Shown here: positions 1 to 8,326 of the stretch, piece by piece | Layout: every line of letters begins with the position of its first letter | How positions within the stretch are numbered: position 1 is the first letter of the stretch | Assembly (NCBI RefSeq): GCF_002251365.1 | Contig: NZ_NPJH01000087.1 | Coordinates: forward strand, 1 to 64,000 | Direction of reading: 5' to 3' | DNA: 64,000 nucleotides | From: Prevotella sp. P3-122 | GTDB taxonomy: Bacteria > Bacteroidota > Bacteroidia > Bacteroidales > Bacteroidaceae | Program-made: the position numbers and the translations under genes | The notes under the pieces: model-generated | The model's database searches: none | Seen by the model: only the letters and a program-made list of their open reading frames with translations | Told to the model about the DNA's origin: nothing

Positions 1-377
1 CTGTATCACTGTCCTGCCACCTCTATGCCGCATGCCGCAATGCCATAAACAGGTTATTGCATTGCTTGTCGCCAGAACTGTCCGACACTGACTTTTGACA
101 TGGCTTGAATCATGATTAACGACACCTCATCGAATGGTTCACTTGCGTTCAGCTCAGTAATACGTACCTCTCTGCAACGCTCACCACCGCAACGTTTCCG
201 ACTGCAGCAGCTTGCAGAGGGTTTGATGCCAGTGCCTGCACACCGACACCGAGAGACCTTCTCCCATCTCATTGGCAGTTACGGCTACATCTTATATGGA
301 AGGTAGCCAACACTTAATATAGATGTGCACCTCGTGGCACACGGACAGGTCCCTGATTCGTTTATGTCTTAAAGATA
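1..377. other. Window edge without a supported gene
   Basis: Two short overlapping reading frames on opposite strands occur here, and neither resembles a protein family I recognise. The segment next to the transposase, about 340-356, contains a small palindrome (GGACAGGTCC) that may belong to the end of the REP-transposase unit. The remainder could be the decayed tail of a gene that begins outside the window. Confidence 0.4.
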
Positions 378-1292
378 TCAATACTCCGGGTAGGGCTCGA
401 ATTCATCAGGTGAGCAGTAGGAATACCAGTCTTCGTCTTCAAGGGTAGATTCACATACCATTCCCGCCTGGAGTCTTTTATCATTTTCTGCACTTGTTGC
501 CCTTTGCACGACGGAATATGGTACGCCTGTAAGGCGGGACAATGCGCGAGGACCTATTCCTTTTGTATGGGCTTCCCATAGATATAGCTTCTGCTGAGGT
601 CGTGGCAATTGCTGAAACTCAGCAGCGGTGGTCATGCCACACAGATTTGTGAGTACATGCCATATCTCTTCATCGGAGTAGCAGGTCTTGACAGGTGTTT
701 CTTCTATATCAAGGAGTCCTTCTTCTTCTTTTTCGGCCAGAGGCTCTGCTATGAGATTTGATAACTCCTCAAGACTAATTCTGCTTAGGACTACATTTGT
801 GGCACAGAAAGCATTCTTTTCTTGTCCAATATATTCAAGCCAGCTGCTCCATTTGTATTCTCGAAGGGAGGTGACCAGATGAGGCTTGAGTGGGTTTTGA
901 TGGATATACCGAAGCAGTGTGAGGAAATAATCCCAGTCTCCAACAGGCTGGCTCTTGAATCGCTCCTGAAAGAGATGCCCTATTCGTCCATACTTGTGAT
1001 TGTAGTAATATACATAGGATGAGGATATGCGCTTCATGATTTGAGCGAGGGTCTCACTGGATTCTTTGATGAGAAGGTGGACATGGTTTCCCATCAGGCA
1101 GTAGGCATATACCACACAGTTAGGTTTTGAACGATGTCCAGATTCGTCTTGCTCCTGAACTGTTAGAGTACGCAAGATATTTAGAAAGCGCTGATAGTCT
1201 TCAGTGCACTCAAAAATCTGTTGTTTGTTTACCCCTCTTAATATAGCGTGATAGACTCCGCTATCTGAATGCGTTCTTGCTGTACGTGCCAT
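378..1292 (-). CDS. REP-associated tyrosine transposase (IS200-like Y1 fold)
   Basis: This 304-residue protein belongs to the Y1 transposase superfamily that includes the RAYT proteins. These are single-strand nucleases thought to act on REP-type palindromes. The HUH metal motif is visible as GNHVHLLI (about residues 68-75), in the usual setting of a start like GVYHAILRGVNKQ and a later block with RYIHQNPLKP. The C-terminal 130 residues form the extra domain seen in RAYTs. It is a stand-alone gene without a TnpB partner, which also fits RAYT. Flanking sequence contains short palindromes (GGACAGGTCC near 343, CAGGTACCTG near 1316) that could be its substrates. The window is rich in palindromic repeats, but none can be assigned to this enzyme from sequence alone. 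Confidence 0.88.
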   Translation of the reverse strand: MARTARTHSDSGVYHAILRGVNKQQIFECTEDYQRFLNILRTLTVQEQDESGHRSKPNCVVYAYCLMGNHVHLLIKESSETLAQIMKRISSSYVYYYNHKYGRIGHLFQERFKSQPVGDWDYFLTLLRYIHQNPLKPHLVTSLREYKWSSWLEYIGQEKNAFCATNVVLSRISLEELSNLIAEPLAEKEEEGLLDIEETPVKTCYSDEEIWHVLTNLCGMTTAAEFQQLPRPQQKLYLWEAHTKGIGPRALSRLTGVPYSVVQRATSAENDKRLQAGMVCESTLEDEDWYSYCSPDEFEPYPEY

Positions 1293-1469
1293 TACTTAAT
1301 TCAATATGGATGGCTCAGGTACCTGTCCCCTGACCCTTTCAACAGTTCATACCGCCTTTCAGGCGATACGAAGCCTATCTTGTTCAATCGTTGGTTTTGC
1401 ACCAATTTCTACATTATTACATTTCATGATTATATAATTTTAATTGTAACATTTTATATAGAATAATTC

Positions 1470-2795
1470 TCAACTCAGCTTTATATCAGACAATCCCAAC
1501 CTTGAAGCATGTGATGAGAATTTTTGCAGTATGTCGGCAAACAATTTGGGCTTTGCCCTAAACCATACTTCAAAAATTGCAGGATTCTTCAAATCTTCGT
1601 CGTTTGGAGTGTAAAGATGTCTAAAGTCAAAAACCATATAGCAGTTTTTCCCTTCAATCATAATATTCTTGAGGACATACAAGTAATCACCTTTAAGATT
1701 ACCATCTAATTTTTTGATATCTTTTGCTATTAAGGTATCCACACATTCGATGATATAACCGACTATGATTCTTGAGTTGATCTTCTTGTTAGAGAAATCA
1801 CACGGAGGTGTCAGCTCTATAGCCACATCGTGTGATGTATATGGCTCTTCTTTATTGATTTTTGCCTTATTGATGATTTTCAATCGTGTTGCATCCCCCT
1901 TTAGTTTATATATGTTTCCGGGTACAATTACATTTTGCACGATGGCATCATTGTCTATAAACATTTTGGCGTTAAGTTTACCACAGGCTTTCTTCTTGTC
2001 TTCTTCTGTCAATGTTCCTGTAGGCTCTTCTTTAAAATGAGGATTCAATTCATCTTTCTGCTGTACAAACAAGTCTGCATACAACAATTCATCAAAAGCT
2101 TTGTAGCTATCAACTGTCAGATTGCCTGTATTTACACCAGTGTGGTTTATCGCCAACTGATAGAGCAAGTAGGAGATATTCTCATCATAGTGTTCATAAT
2201 CTTTGCATATAGAATATACATCTACTATCGACTTATTACGAGCAGCGTTTACAGATGTTGTCCAGCTCATAAAGAAGAAGCCCGCATTGCTTTTCTTTAC
2301 GACATTTTCTATATCTATAAGAACAGTGTCATAAGAATTTTTCGCAATATATTCATTTTTGTTCATTGTAACAATAAACATAGGAGGAACTTGCAAATGT
2401 GGCATATCCTCATCTATTTCATCTTCGTCAGTCGATGTATGTGATTGGTTCACATTGACAGACTTGTTGATAATCTTTTTTAGCTCATCTTCTAACTCCG
2501 AATGTTTTGTCCACACCACCAATCCGTATGGTCCAAAATCAACAGGTATTATATCGCTCAACAACTTTATTAACCGAGATAGATTTGATTTATACTTACT
2601 TACATCTTCATCAAGCATGAGATCCGCAAAAATCAGTTGACGGTTCTTCTTTAATGTATAAGGCTCGTCGTCTGTTTCCGGATTGAAGACTGTAACATCA
2701 ATATCCTGTTCTTCACAAAGTCTCTTTAAATCCTCGATTTCATCTTCCTTGTTGTCGATGATGAATACTCTATCTGCAAAATCTTGTATATGCAT
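1470..2795 (-). CDS. Receiver-like protein of a three-gene operon (Response_reg_2-like N-terminus)
   Basis: The protein is about 441 residues. Its N-terminus resembles a divergent response-regulator receiver: an acidic pocket in RVFIIDNKEDE, a candidate phospho-acceptor Asp in LIFADLMLDED, and a later strand LVVWTKH. The rest has no recognisable DNA-binding domain, so it does not look like a transcription factor. The frame extends upstream to 2909, but that would overlap the kinase gene by 83 bases. The Met at 2795 lies just before the receiver fold and 31 bases after the kinase stop, so I chose it. Tight linkage to the ATPase/kinase gene upstream suggests the two proteins signal to each other. 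The C-terminal two thirds are unassigned. Identification as a receiver is moderately sure and its output is unknown. Confidence 0.65.
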   Translation of the reverse strand: MHIQDFADRVFIIDNKEDEIEDLKRLCEEQDIDVTVFNPETDDEPYTLKKNRQLIFADLMLDEDVSKYKSNLSRLIKLLSDIIPVDFGPYGLVVWTKHSELEDELKKIINKSVNVNQSHTSTDEDEIDEDMPHLQVPPMFIVTMNKNEYIAKNSYDTVLIDIENVVKKSNAGFFFMSWTTSVNAARNKSIVDVYSICKDYEHYDENISYLLYQLAINHTGVNTGNLTVDSYKAFDELLYADLFVQQKDELNPHFKEEPTGTLTEEDKKKACGKLNAKMFIDNDAIVQNVIVPGNIYKLKGDATRLKIINKAKINKEEPYTSHDVAIELTPPCDFSNKKINSRIIVGYIIECVDTLIAKDIKKLDGNLKGDYLYVLKNIMIEGKNCYMVFDFRHLYTPNDEDLKNPAIFEVWFRAKPKLFADILQKFSSHASRLGLSDIKLS

Positions 2796-2826
2796 TGCAC
2801 AATCTGTTTTTCTTTGTATATAACTT

Positions 2827-4956
2827 TTATTTGGCCGGTGGAAAAGAGAGGACAACCACTGTCGGATTGTCTGTATAGTCATTAATTCTTTCAGGTAATT
2901 CCAAATCATAAGAATCCATTATTTGAAGTTTTCCATTCATTGCTGCCATCACCTCATTCGTGATATGAAGCCCTAATCCCATACCAGTATTCATCGGCTT
3001 AGCCGTTACAAATGGCTGCATCGCCATTTCTGGAGATAATGTAAAACCTGGGCCATTGTCACAAACTGCTATTGAGGCATATCCGTCAATATCATCAGTC
3101 AGATAGACATAAATCATTCTGTCTGTATCTCGGCTTCTGGACACCCAATAAATGGCGTTATCTATCAGGTTAGTCAACGAAGCGATTGTTTCCGACTTGC
3201 TTAACAGTGCTTTCCCAACATATCTCTTATAATTAGAGAATATTTTTATTTTGTGGTCAGAAAAGCGGAACATGTTATTGTCTATCACTATCTTCGCAAT
3301 CTGTGCCAAGTCGGTTGCCTTGATGTCCGAATTTGAGAGAAACACACTATATCCAGCAACTATCTTTTCCAGATGGAGGGCCAGCGTTTTTATCTCCTCT
3401 ATTTCTCCTCTCTCGGCAAGTCCTTTCAAACGAGCCACATTCTTCTCAATTTCATGTACTGCAACACCCAAATTCAGTCCTGCATTGGCACTTTTTATCA
3501 AAGTATCCCTTACCTCCTTATATTGCTTCCCGATCCTTATGAGATAATTCTTTATTGTAGCCTTGTCCTTCTCATTTTCAACGGCTTTTTCTACAATTTC
3601 CATAACCTCATTTAAGTCACCAACAACTGGCTCACTCACTTTTGAAGTTGACTTATATATCGACATTAAGTTGAATTTGTCCTCATTTCTTAGAAGGCAG
3701 ATTTTATCCATAGCATATTTTACAGCATCCACAAAGGCAAAATAAGCATCGTTCTCTATGAACCCCTCTCGGTTGGTTTTTTCCTTTAGATCAGCACTTT
3801 CGAATCTATTTATACCTACTGAGCCTATAAGTTGAGCACTACTTAGTGTTCCACCTGCTCTTACCATTCTTCGATGATCAAGCCCGAGCCAGTCATTATC
3901 CCTCTCGCCGTAGTTGTACACCCTGACATCGTCTCTATATACCCTCATTCCTCCATTTTCCCTTAGATATTCATTTAATGAAGTCTTTTCAGTGTTGAGA
4001 TAACTAAAGACTGAGACATCCTTTTCAAAAATTACCACATCAATTTGAATTGGTCCTATGTTAAAATAAGACAAATCCAGATATTCTTCATGGCTTCTTA
4101 TCCTACCATTGTCATTAACATCCTCAACCCTACGAATTAACAAACTATCTACGTATTGCAAATTGTTAATCTTTCTTCCATGAATTCTGGTTAATGATTT
4201 CCATGGGCGGAATTCATAGTTAAAATCAGTTATTCTGTCTCCAATAATAACGCAGTGAGCTTTGTACATTCCCACATTAAGTATTTCTTCAACGTTCGGC
4301 AATCCACGAAATATGTTGTTATTGCTGGTAACATTAACAATGAATGAATCATTCTTATTTGAGAAAGGACTGTTCAGTGAGGTCAAGTCTCTATAGACAG
4401 AGCGCAGTTTGCGCCTGTCCCATTGTCCTTTTAGTGAGGTGATATATATCTTCGTTCCATGGGCATATGATCCATCGAAATGTTGTGGTGTACATGTCTC
4501 GTCAACATCAATTCTGAAATCATCAACAGACTTACTTGTGTATAGTTTACTCCAGTCTATTTTTACAGTCACCTCATTACCACCTCTTGTTTTCGTGTAC
4601 ATGGATATTTTTTCACCTAATTTATGTACACCAAGTCTGCCGATACCTTTCTCACCAAGAGGCATTCGTCCGAGATTAACGCCATTAGACATATCCATTA
4701 TCTTTTTCTTATTGTCAGTGCCGATTACCAACCATACATTTTTTACAGTGTCGATAGACATTCCTGTGCCATCATCTTCAATGGATATGCGTTCCAATTC
4801 GTTGTCTGCACCGAAATGGAAATATACATTGCAATTATGAGCAAAAGCATCATATGAATTCTTGACAAGTTCCAAGATTGCAATGCTCTCGTTTTTTATC
4901 AAATCTTCTCCAAGATGAGCTATCACCCTAGGAGTAATCGTAAATGGGCTTTTCAT
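2827..4956 (-). CDS. Double-GHKL ATPase / histidine-kinase-like sensor
   Basis: This 709-residue protein carries two ATP-binding domains of the GHKL superfamily. The N-terminal one is Hsp90/MORC-like: ELVKNSYDA (about 29-37), EDDGTGMS (60-67) and GEKGIGRLG (101-109). The C-terminal one is histidine-kinase-like, with an N-box LIDNAIYWV, then DNGPGFT (about 633) and GMGLGLH (about 658). Between them lies a helical region with a possible H-box, VHEIEKN. No transmembrane segment is evident, so it is probably cytoplasmic. It is the middle gene of an operon with an unknown protein 35 bases upstream and a receiver-like protein downstream. Similar paired ATPase/receiver genes occur in bacterial defence islands, which is an inference from context here. 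Confidence 0.8.
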   Translation of the reverse strand: MKSPFTITPRVIAHLGEDLIKNESIAILELVKNSYDAFAHNCNVYFHFGADNELERISIEDDGTGMSIDTVKNVWLVIGTDNKKKIMDMSNGVNLGRMPLGEKGIGRLGVHKLGEKISMYTKTRGGNEVTVKIDWSKLYTSKSVDDFRIDVDETCTPQHFDGSYAHGTKIYITSLKGQWDRRKLRSVYRDLTSLNSPFSNKNDSFIVNVTSNNNIFRGLPNVEEILNVGMYKAHCVIIGDRITDFNYEFRPWKSLTRIHGRKINNLQYVDSLLIRRVEDVNDNGRIRSHEEYLDLSYFNIGPIQIDVVIFEKDVSVFSYLNTEKTSLNEYLRENGGMRVYRDDVRVYNYGERDNDWLGLDHRRMVRAGGTLSSAQLIGSVGINRFESADLKEKTNREGFIENDAYFAFVDAVKYAMDKICLLRNEDKFNLMSIYKSTSKVSEPVVGDLNEVMEIVEKAVENEKDKATIKNYLIRIGKQYKEVRDTLIKSANAGLNLGVAVHEIEKNVARLKGLAERGEIEEIKTLALHLEKIVAGYSVFLSNSDIKATDLAQIAKIVIDNNMFRFSDHKIKIFSNYKRYVGKALLSKSETIASLTNLIDNAIYWVSRSRDTDRMIYVYLTDDIDGYASIAVCDNGPGFTLSPEMAMQPFVTAKPMNTGMGLGLHITNEVMAAMNGKLQIMDSYDLELPERINDYTDNPTVVVLSFPPAK

Positions 4957-4991
4957 ATTGCTGTATATTTATACTTATACCAACTTTTATT

Positions 4992-6044
4992 TCACTTATT
5001 AAACAAATTGATCCATTTGTACTTTTTCTGAGTCGTAGTGAATAATTTGTCTGCAATCGTTGTTGCCAATACACCAGCGCTTCCCACCGCAGCGATTTTA
5101 GGGTAAGAGAAGAAATTTCCTAAAGTCATCCCCGCAGAGAAAGTTAATACGATATTTCTCCAGCGTTCAAATTTTTTATACGTATGATTCAACTTGCGTT
5201 GAACTTTAATTCTCTCAATATTGATCTCATGGAGTAATTCATCAACTGGAATATCCTCATTATACATAAACTTTTCAGAACATATTCTATCCATCAACTC
5301 GCATAGCTGATTGATTTCTTCGTGTTCTCTATATTCTAATATATACAATGTTTGTTTTTCTATTTGACTTAGATAGGAATCTTTGCATTGAGTATTATTA
5401 TTGCAATTATTACATCTCTTCATTGATGTGGTGAGGTAATCATGTCCTAATTCAAAATTTGGAAGTGTTAATTGTAATACTTCATTAATTGCTGTCGATC
5501 TCCTTGCAATTCGTGGCGTCGTAAATACGTTTTGCATCTTTAGAGGAATTATTGTCTTCAAATATGAAATTTCACGAGGAGATAACATAAAACTCGCATT
5601 TTTCTGTCGAGATAGATATAGAGATGCATATAAGGACCACAAAGAAGGAACACAATGACAATGATGGCCGATAGTAATTAGAGGGTGGTCTGTGTATTCC
5701 TTTTTTCCTAACAATTCAAGATCAGAAGAAATCTGATTAAAAATATCTTCGGCTGTTTCTTGATTAATGCATGAGTCTGGAATAATGTTTACAAGACCAA
5801 CTTCATTTAGAATTGTATATATAAGCTTTGTTGACTTTGCAAAAACTTCTTTTTTCCCTTCAAGTCTATTATCAGTACAGCGTTCGTTAATTACAATATC
5901 CCACATCGACTGGGTTATTACTAATTTATCCATCCACAATAAGTTAATGGGATTCCCATACAACCATTCAAAGTCCATATTTACACATGAACAGCTTCCT
6001 GATGGAATGCCCAAAGCAAGGCCTGTTTGAAATATATTCTTCAT
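4992..6044 (-). CDS. Unknown protein, first gene of the GHKL/receiver operon
   Basis: I do not recognise this 350-residue protein. It has a Cys cluster in the middle (CNNCNNNTQC, about residues 210-219), further His and Cys residues (GHHCHC, about 126-131) that could bind metal, a charged helical stretch, and a C-terminal hydrophobic region from about residue 295 to 335 (FSAGMTLGNFF, then VGSAGVLATTIADKLF) that could insert in a membrane. It ends 35 bases before the GHKL ATPase start, so the two are likely co-transcribed. The DNA is AT-rich compared with the core half of the window. It could be the sensor or the effector of the system. No function is assigned. Confidence 0.6.
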   Translation of the reverse strand: MKNIFQTGLALGIPSGSCSCVNMDFEWLYGNPINLLWMDKLVITQSMWDIVINERCTDNRLEGKKEVFAKSTKLIYTILNEVGLVNIIPDSCINQETAEDIFNQISSDLELLGKKEYTDHPLITIGHHCHCVPSLWSLYASLYLSRQKNASFMLSPREISYLKTIIPLKMQNVFTTPRIARRSTAINEVLQLTLPNFELGHDYLTTSMKRCNNCNNNTQCKDSYLSQIEKQTLYILEYREHEEINQLCELMDRICSEKFMYNEDIPVDELLHEINIERIKVQRKLNHTYKKFERWRNIVLTFSAGMTLGNFFSYPKIAAVGSAGVLATTIADKLFTTTQKKYKWINLFNK

Positions 6045-6139
6045 ATTAATACGTTTTATTACAAATCATTATAGATTGTCCTATGTTATTCAAGCATCCA
6101 TATATAAACTTCACAAGGCCATCTCACAAATTGCGCATA

Positions 6140-6309
6140 TCAGTCGGATGATGATAAAGAAGAAGCTTTGTACTGTTTTGGCTTATATAATGTAGCCAAA
6201 GTTACTCCACTAATTATACAAACAGCGCCTATGGCTATAAACCATGTCAGTGTACCTGAAAAATACTCGGGGAAAAATATGCTCAGATCCAGAGGACACG
6301 AGAGGACAC
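6140..6309 (-). pseudogene. Possible 3' end of a membrane-protein gene cut by the IS
   Basis: About 50 codons remain open up to the end of the IS3 element. They encode one hydrophobic segment (GTLTWFIAIGAVCIISGVTL) followed by a basic, polar tail. This looks like the last membrane helix of a transporter-type protein, but it is too short to assign. The upstream part is missing because the insertion element begins there. It could also be a chance reading frame. Confidence 0.3.
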
Positions 6310-6347
6310 GGGGACAGGACTGAAGTGAACCCACAAAGTTGGACGGG

Positions 6348-6660
6348 TTAATAACTGTGAGCCAGTTCGAATGCCTTTCTGTATAAAACAGGTGACATAC
6401 CGTTGAGTCTCAATTTTATTCTCTCATTATTATAGTATTCCATATACTCTTTTAAGCTACCTTTTGCAAAGGCCTGTCTGCAGTGAAATCCCTATTAATC
6501 ACATTGGACACAGTCTTGCCGACATCACCCTTGTATGACCTGTATCTCACTTTACGCACCTCACATTTAAGCCCCAACTCATCCATAAGCCTCTTGACTG
6601 TCTTATGGTTGATACTTCTTCAACTCCAGCAGGAGATTGAGATCCACATGCTCCTCGCGC
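6348..6660 (-). pseudogene. IS3 orfB remnant (transposase without DDE core)
   Basis: Two pieces of an IS3-family OrfB can be read. The first, from about 6660 to 6480, gives the N-terminal helix-turn-helix region ([14 protein letters not shown], then [21 protein letters not shown]). The second gives the extreme C-terminus ([15 protein letters not shown], then LNGMSPVLYRKAFELA, stop at 6348). The roughly 170 residues between them that carry the DDE triad are deleted, so no active transposase can be made. Confidence 0.85.
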
Positions 6661-6661
6661 C

Positions 6662-7221
6662 TTAGTTCGTCAATGGCCCGCGCCCAATCCTTCTGTTTCG
6701 GGACTCTCTTTCCTCGACTAAGGCTTTCACTTTTTTTAGCAGCAGGTTCTCTGCCCTGAGACGTTCGTTCTCCTTGCGCAGTCTCTCGTTTTCCTTCTCA
6801 CACTCTTCCTTTGGTAATCTTTTCATAATGCTCTTGGATTGTTCTCTTGGCGATGGTTGCTTTCTTGCAAGCGCATCCTTTCCACCCTTGTTGAACTTGG
6901 ACAGCCAGCCGACTAAGGTACTAGACGCGATACCATGCTTCGAACTAATCTCCGGCAAAGTTAGCTCTGATTCTTGATATTCACGAATTATTTCGCATTT
7001 TTTTCAAATGAATACTGGTTTTTCTTACATATACGCTTGTTTTCAAGCCCGCAGACGCCTTTTTCTTTATAAATGTATAACCACTCATAAATTTGATGGT
7101 GTCCAATGTGTAAACGGTCAGACACTGAACGAGCAGAGTTGCCCTCCTCTACTAATCTAATAGCTTCTAACTTTTCTTCTAATGTTCTTCTTCGCATATG
7201 AACAGTAAGTGTTGTGTCCAA
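6662..7221 (-). pseudogene. IS3 orfA remnant, frameshifted
   Basis: IS150-type OrfA proteins carry two helix-turn-helix units followed by a coiled coil. Here the first unit is encoded from 7221 (RRRTLEEKLEAIRLVEEGNSA, then IGHHQIYEWL). The reading frame ends at 6988, and the second unit plus coiled coil continue in another frame at 6958-6662 (ASSTLVGWLSKF, then KENERLRKENERLRAENLLLK). A single frameshift near 6960-6990 explains the split. Confidence 0.85.
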
Positions 7222-7250
7222 CTTTTTGGGTTCACTTCAATCCTGTCCCC

Positions 7251-7403
7251 TGATCCTCTTGATGACATTGACTCGTTGTCTTGCACGAAGTTGATACTAT
7301 GCCCAAGGATGGGCGTTACCTTCTCGTCGAATTCCCGCTGAGAGAAGCTCTCGAAGAAATAACCTCTGGAGTCTTTGAATACACGGGGTTCAATAATGAG
7401 CAC
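7251..7403 (-). pseudogene. rfbC: 5' stub of dTDP-4-dehydrorhamnose 3,5-epimerase
   Basis: The first 50 or so codons match the start of RfbC (LIIEPRVFKDSRGYFFESF, then GHSINFVQDNESMSSRG). The family normally has about 180 residues. The frame then runs into the right end of the IS3 remnant and the rest of the gene is absent from the window. It initiates at a GTG at 7403. This is the only trace of a nucleotide-sugar or O-antigen gene here. It suggests that part of a polysaccharide locus was lost, or that this fragment was moved in with repeats. Confidence 0.85.
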
Positions 7404-7431
7404 TTCGCGGATATTTGTTTATAACACTCTT

Positions 7432-8244
7432 CTATTTTCTTAATTTCAACATACTATGTTTCAATACAGCCTTTGGGGCGTATTGATTGAGTAAAGCTTT
7501 CACAATAGTTTCTTGTGCTTCTGAAGTTCTCGGACCTAACATAACCTGTAGATTATCCAGTGCCGTGGATGACATTGCTGCATCATAATACTCTTGACTA
7601 ATAGGCTGTTTGTTCAGAACATTTCTCAAACATTGAATTGATATGGAAATCTGGTCTAAGTCAATTTCTGTTTTTCCAAGATTTTCAACTATTTTTGCTT
7701 CCATCGGATATACTAAGAATTTGAATCTGCACTCCTGTTGGAACTCCCAGATTCTCCTCTTATATTTACCCGCATTAGTAGTACTGAAGGCAGTATGAGT
7801 GCCTGTATCAATAATTGCATTCTGTGCCAGATAATAAGGGTCGTCTGTATAAACCACATCTTCGCACTTTATTGAATTAATGCGAGGATCACAGATTGCA
7901 TCTTTACCAACAGGTGAAAAAGGAGGTTTGAAATACGACTTCATACTATTAGGAAGCTCTGGGGTAATATCGTATGTCTGAAATACATTATCTTCCGCCA
8001 AGGCAATCCTTACTCCATCATATCCTGCGTATAATTTCCATTGGGCGATACTTTCTTCTTCACAACGTGTCCAACAAGATGCAAAAACATAGTTTCCCAG
8101 CCTGACATTAGTAGGACCTGATGTGAATTCAGATTCTTCTATGTCATCAACCTTGTCTAATCGGGAGAATCTTATGGTATGATTCTTCAGAATCAATGCC
8201 AATGTCTCTATTGTCGTATAATGATAAATTAACTTTTGGAGCAT
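7432..8244 (-). CDS. DUF2971 family protein
   Basis: The 270-residue product begins like DUF2971 proteins: LIYHYTTIETLALILKN, then TIRFSRLDKVDDIEE (about residues 5-37), a Cys/Trp motif FASCWTRCEEES followed by WKLYAGYDGVRIAL, and a conserved acidic/aromatic block near residue 165 (RRIWEFQQECRFKFL). DUF2971 proteins are cytoplasmic and of unknown biochemical role. They are frequent in bacterial accessory regions. The gene lies 82 bases downstream of the AbiTii-like/SEFIR gene on the same strand and may form an operon with it. The rfbC stub begins 29 bases beyond its stop. Family assignment is good and function is unknown. Confidence 0.8.
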   Translation of the reverse strand: MLQKLIYHYTTIETLALILKNHTIRFSRLDKVDDIEESEFTSGPTNVRLGNYVFASCWTRCEEESIAQWKLYAGYDGVRIALAEDNVFQTYDITPELPNSMKSYFKPPFSPVGKDAICDPRINSIKCEDVVYTDDPYYLAQNAIIDTGTHTAFSTTNAGKYKRRIWEFQQECRFKFLVYPMEAKIVENLGKTEIDLDQISISIQCLRNVLNKQPISQEYYDAAMSSTALDNLQVMLGPRTSEAQETIVKALLNQYAPKAVLKHSMLKLRK

Positions 8245-8326
8245 AGATACAAAAACTATTTTTCAATGCTTGCCGCAACACTTGATAGCTTTGCGGGCAA
8301 TATACGGGTCATAGCATACTTAATAA

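Larger units (their letters stand above)
6310..7250 (-). mobile_element. Decayed IS3-family (IS150-like) insertion sequence
   Basis: The element is bounded by near-perfect inverted repeats. Positions 6310-6344 and the complement of 7216-7250 share a 35-base terminus (GGGGACAGGA, then TGAAGTGAACCCA, then AAAGTTGGAC) with two mismatches. Inside are the remains of orfA, frameshifted, and orfB, which has lost its catalytic centre. At about 0.94 kb it is shorter than a typical 1.3-1.5 kb IS3 element, so there has been an internal deletion. No clear target duplication is seen. It separates an rfbC stub from a membrane-protein stub. Confidence 0.85.
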
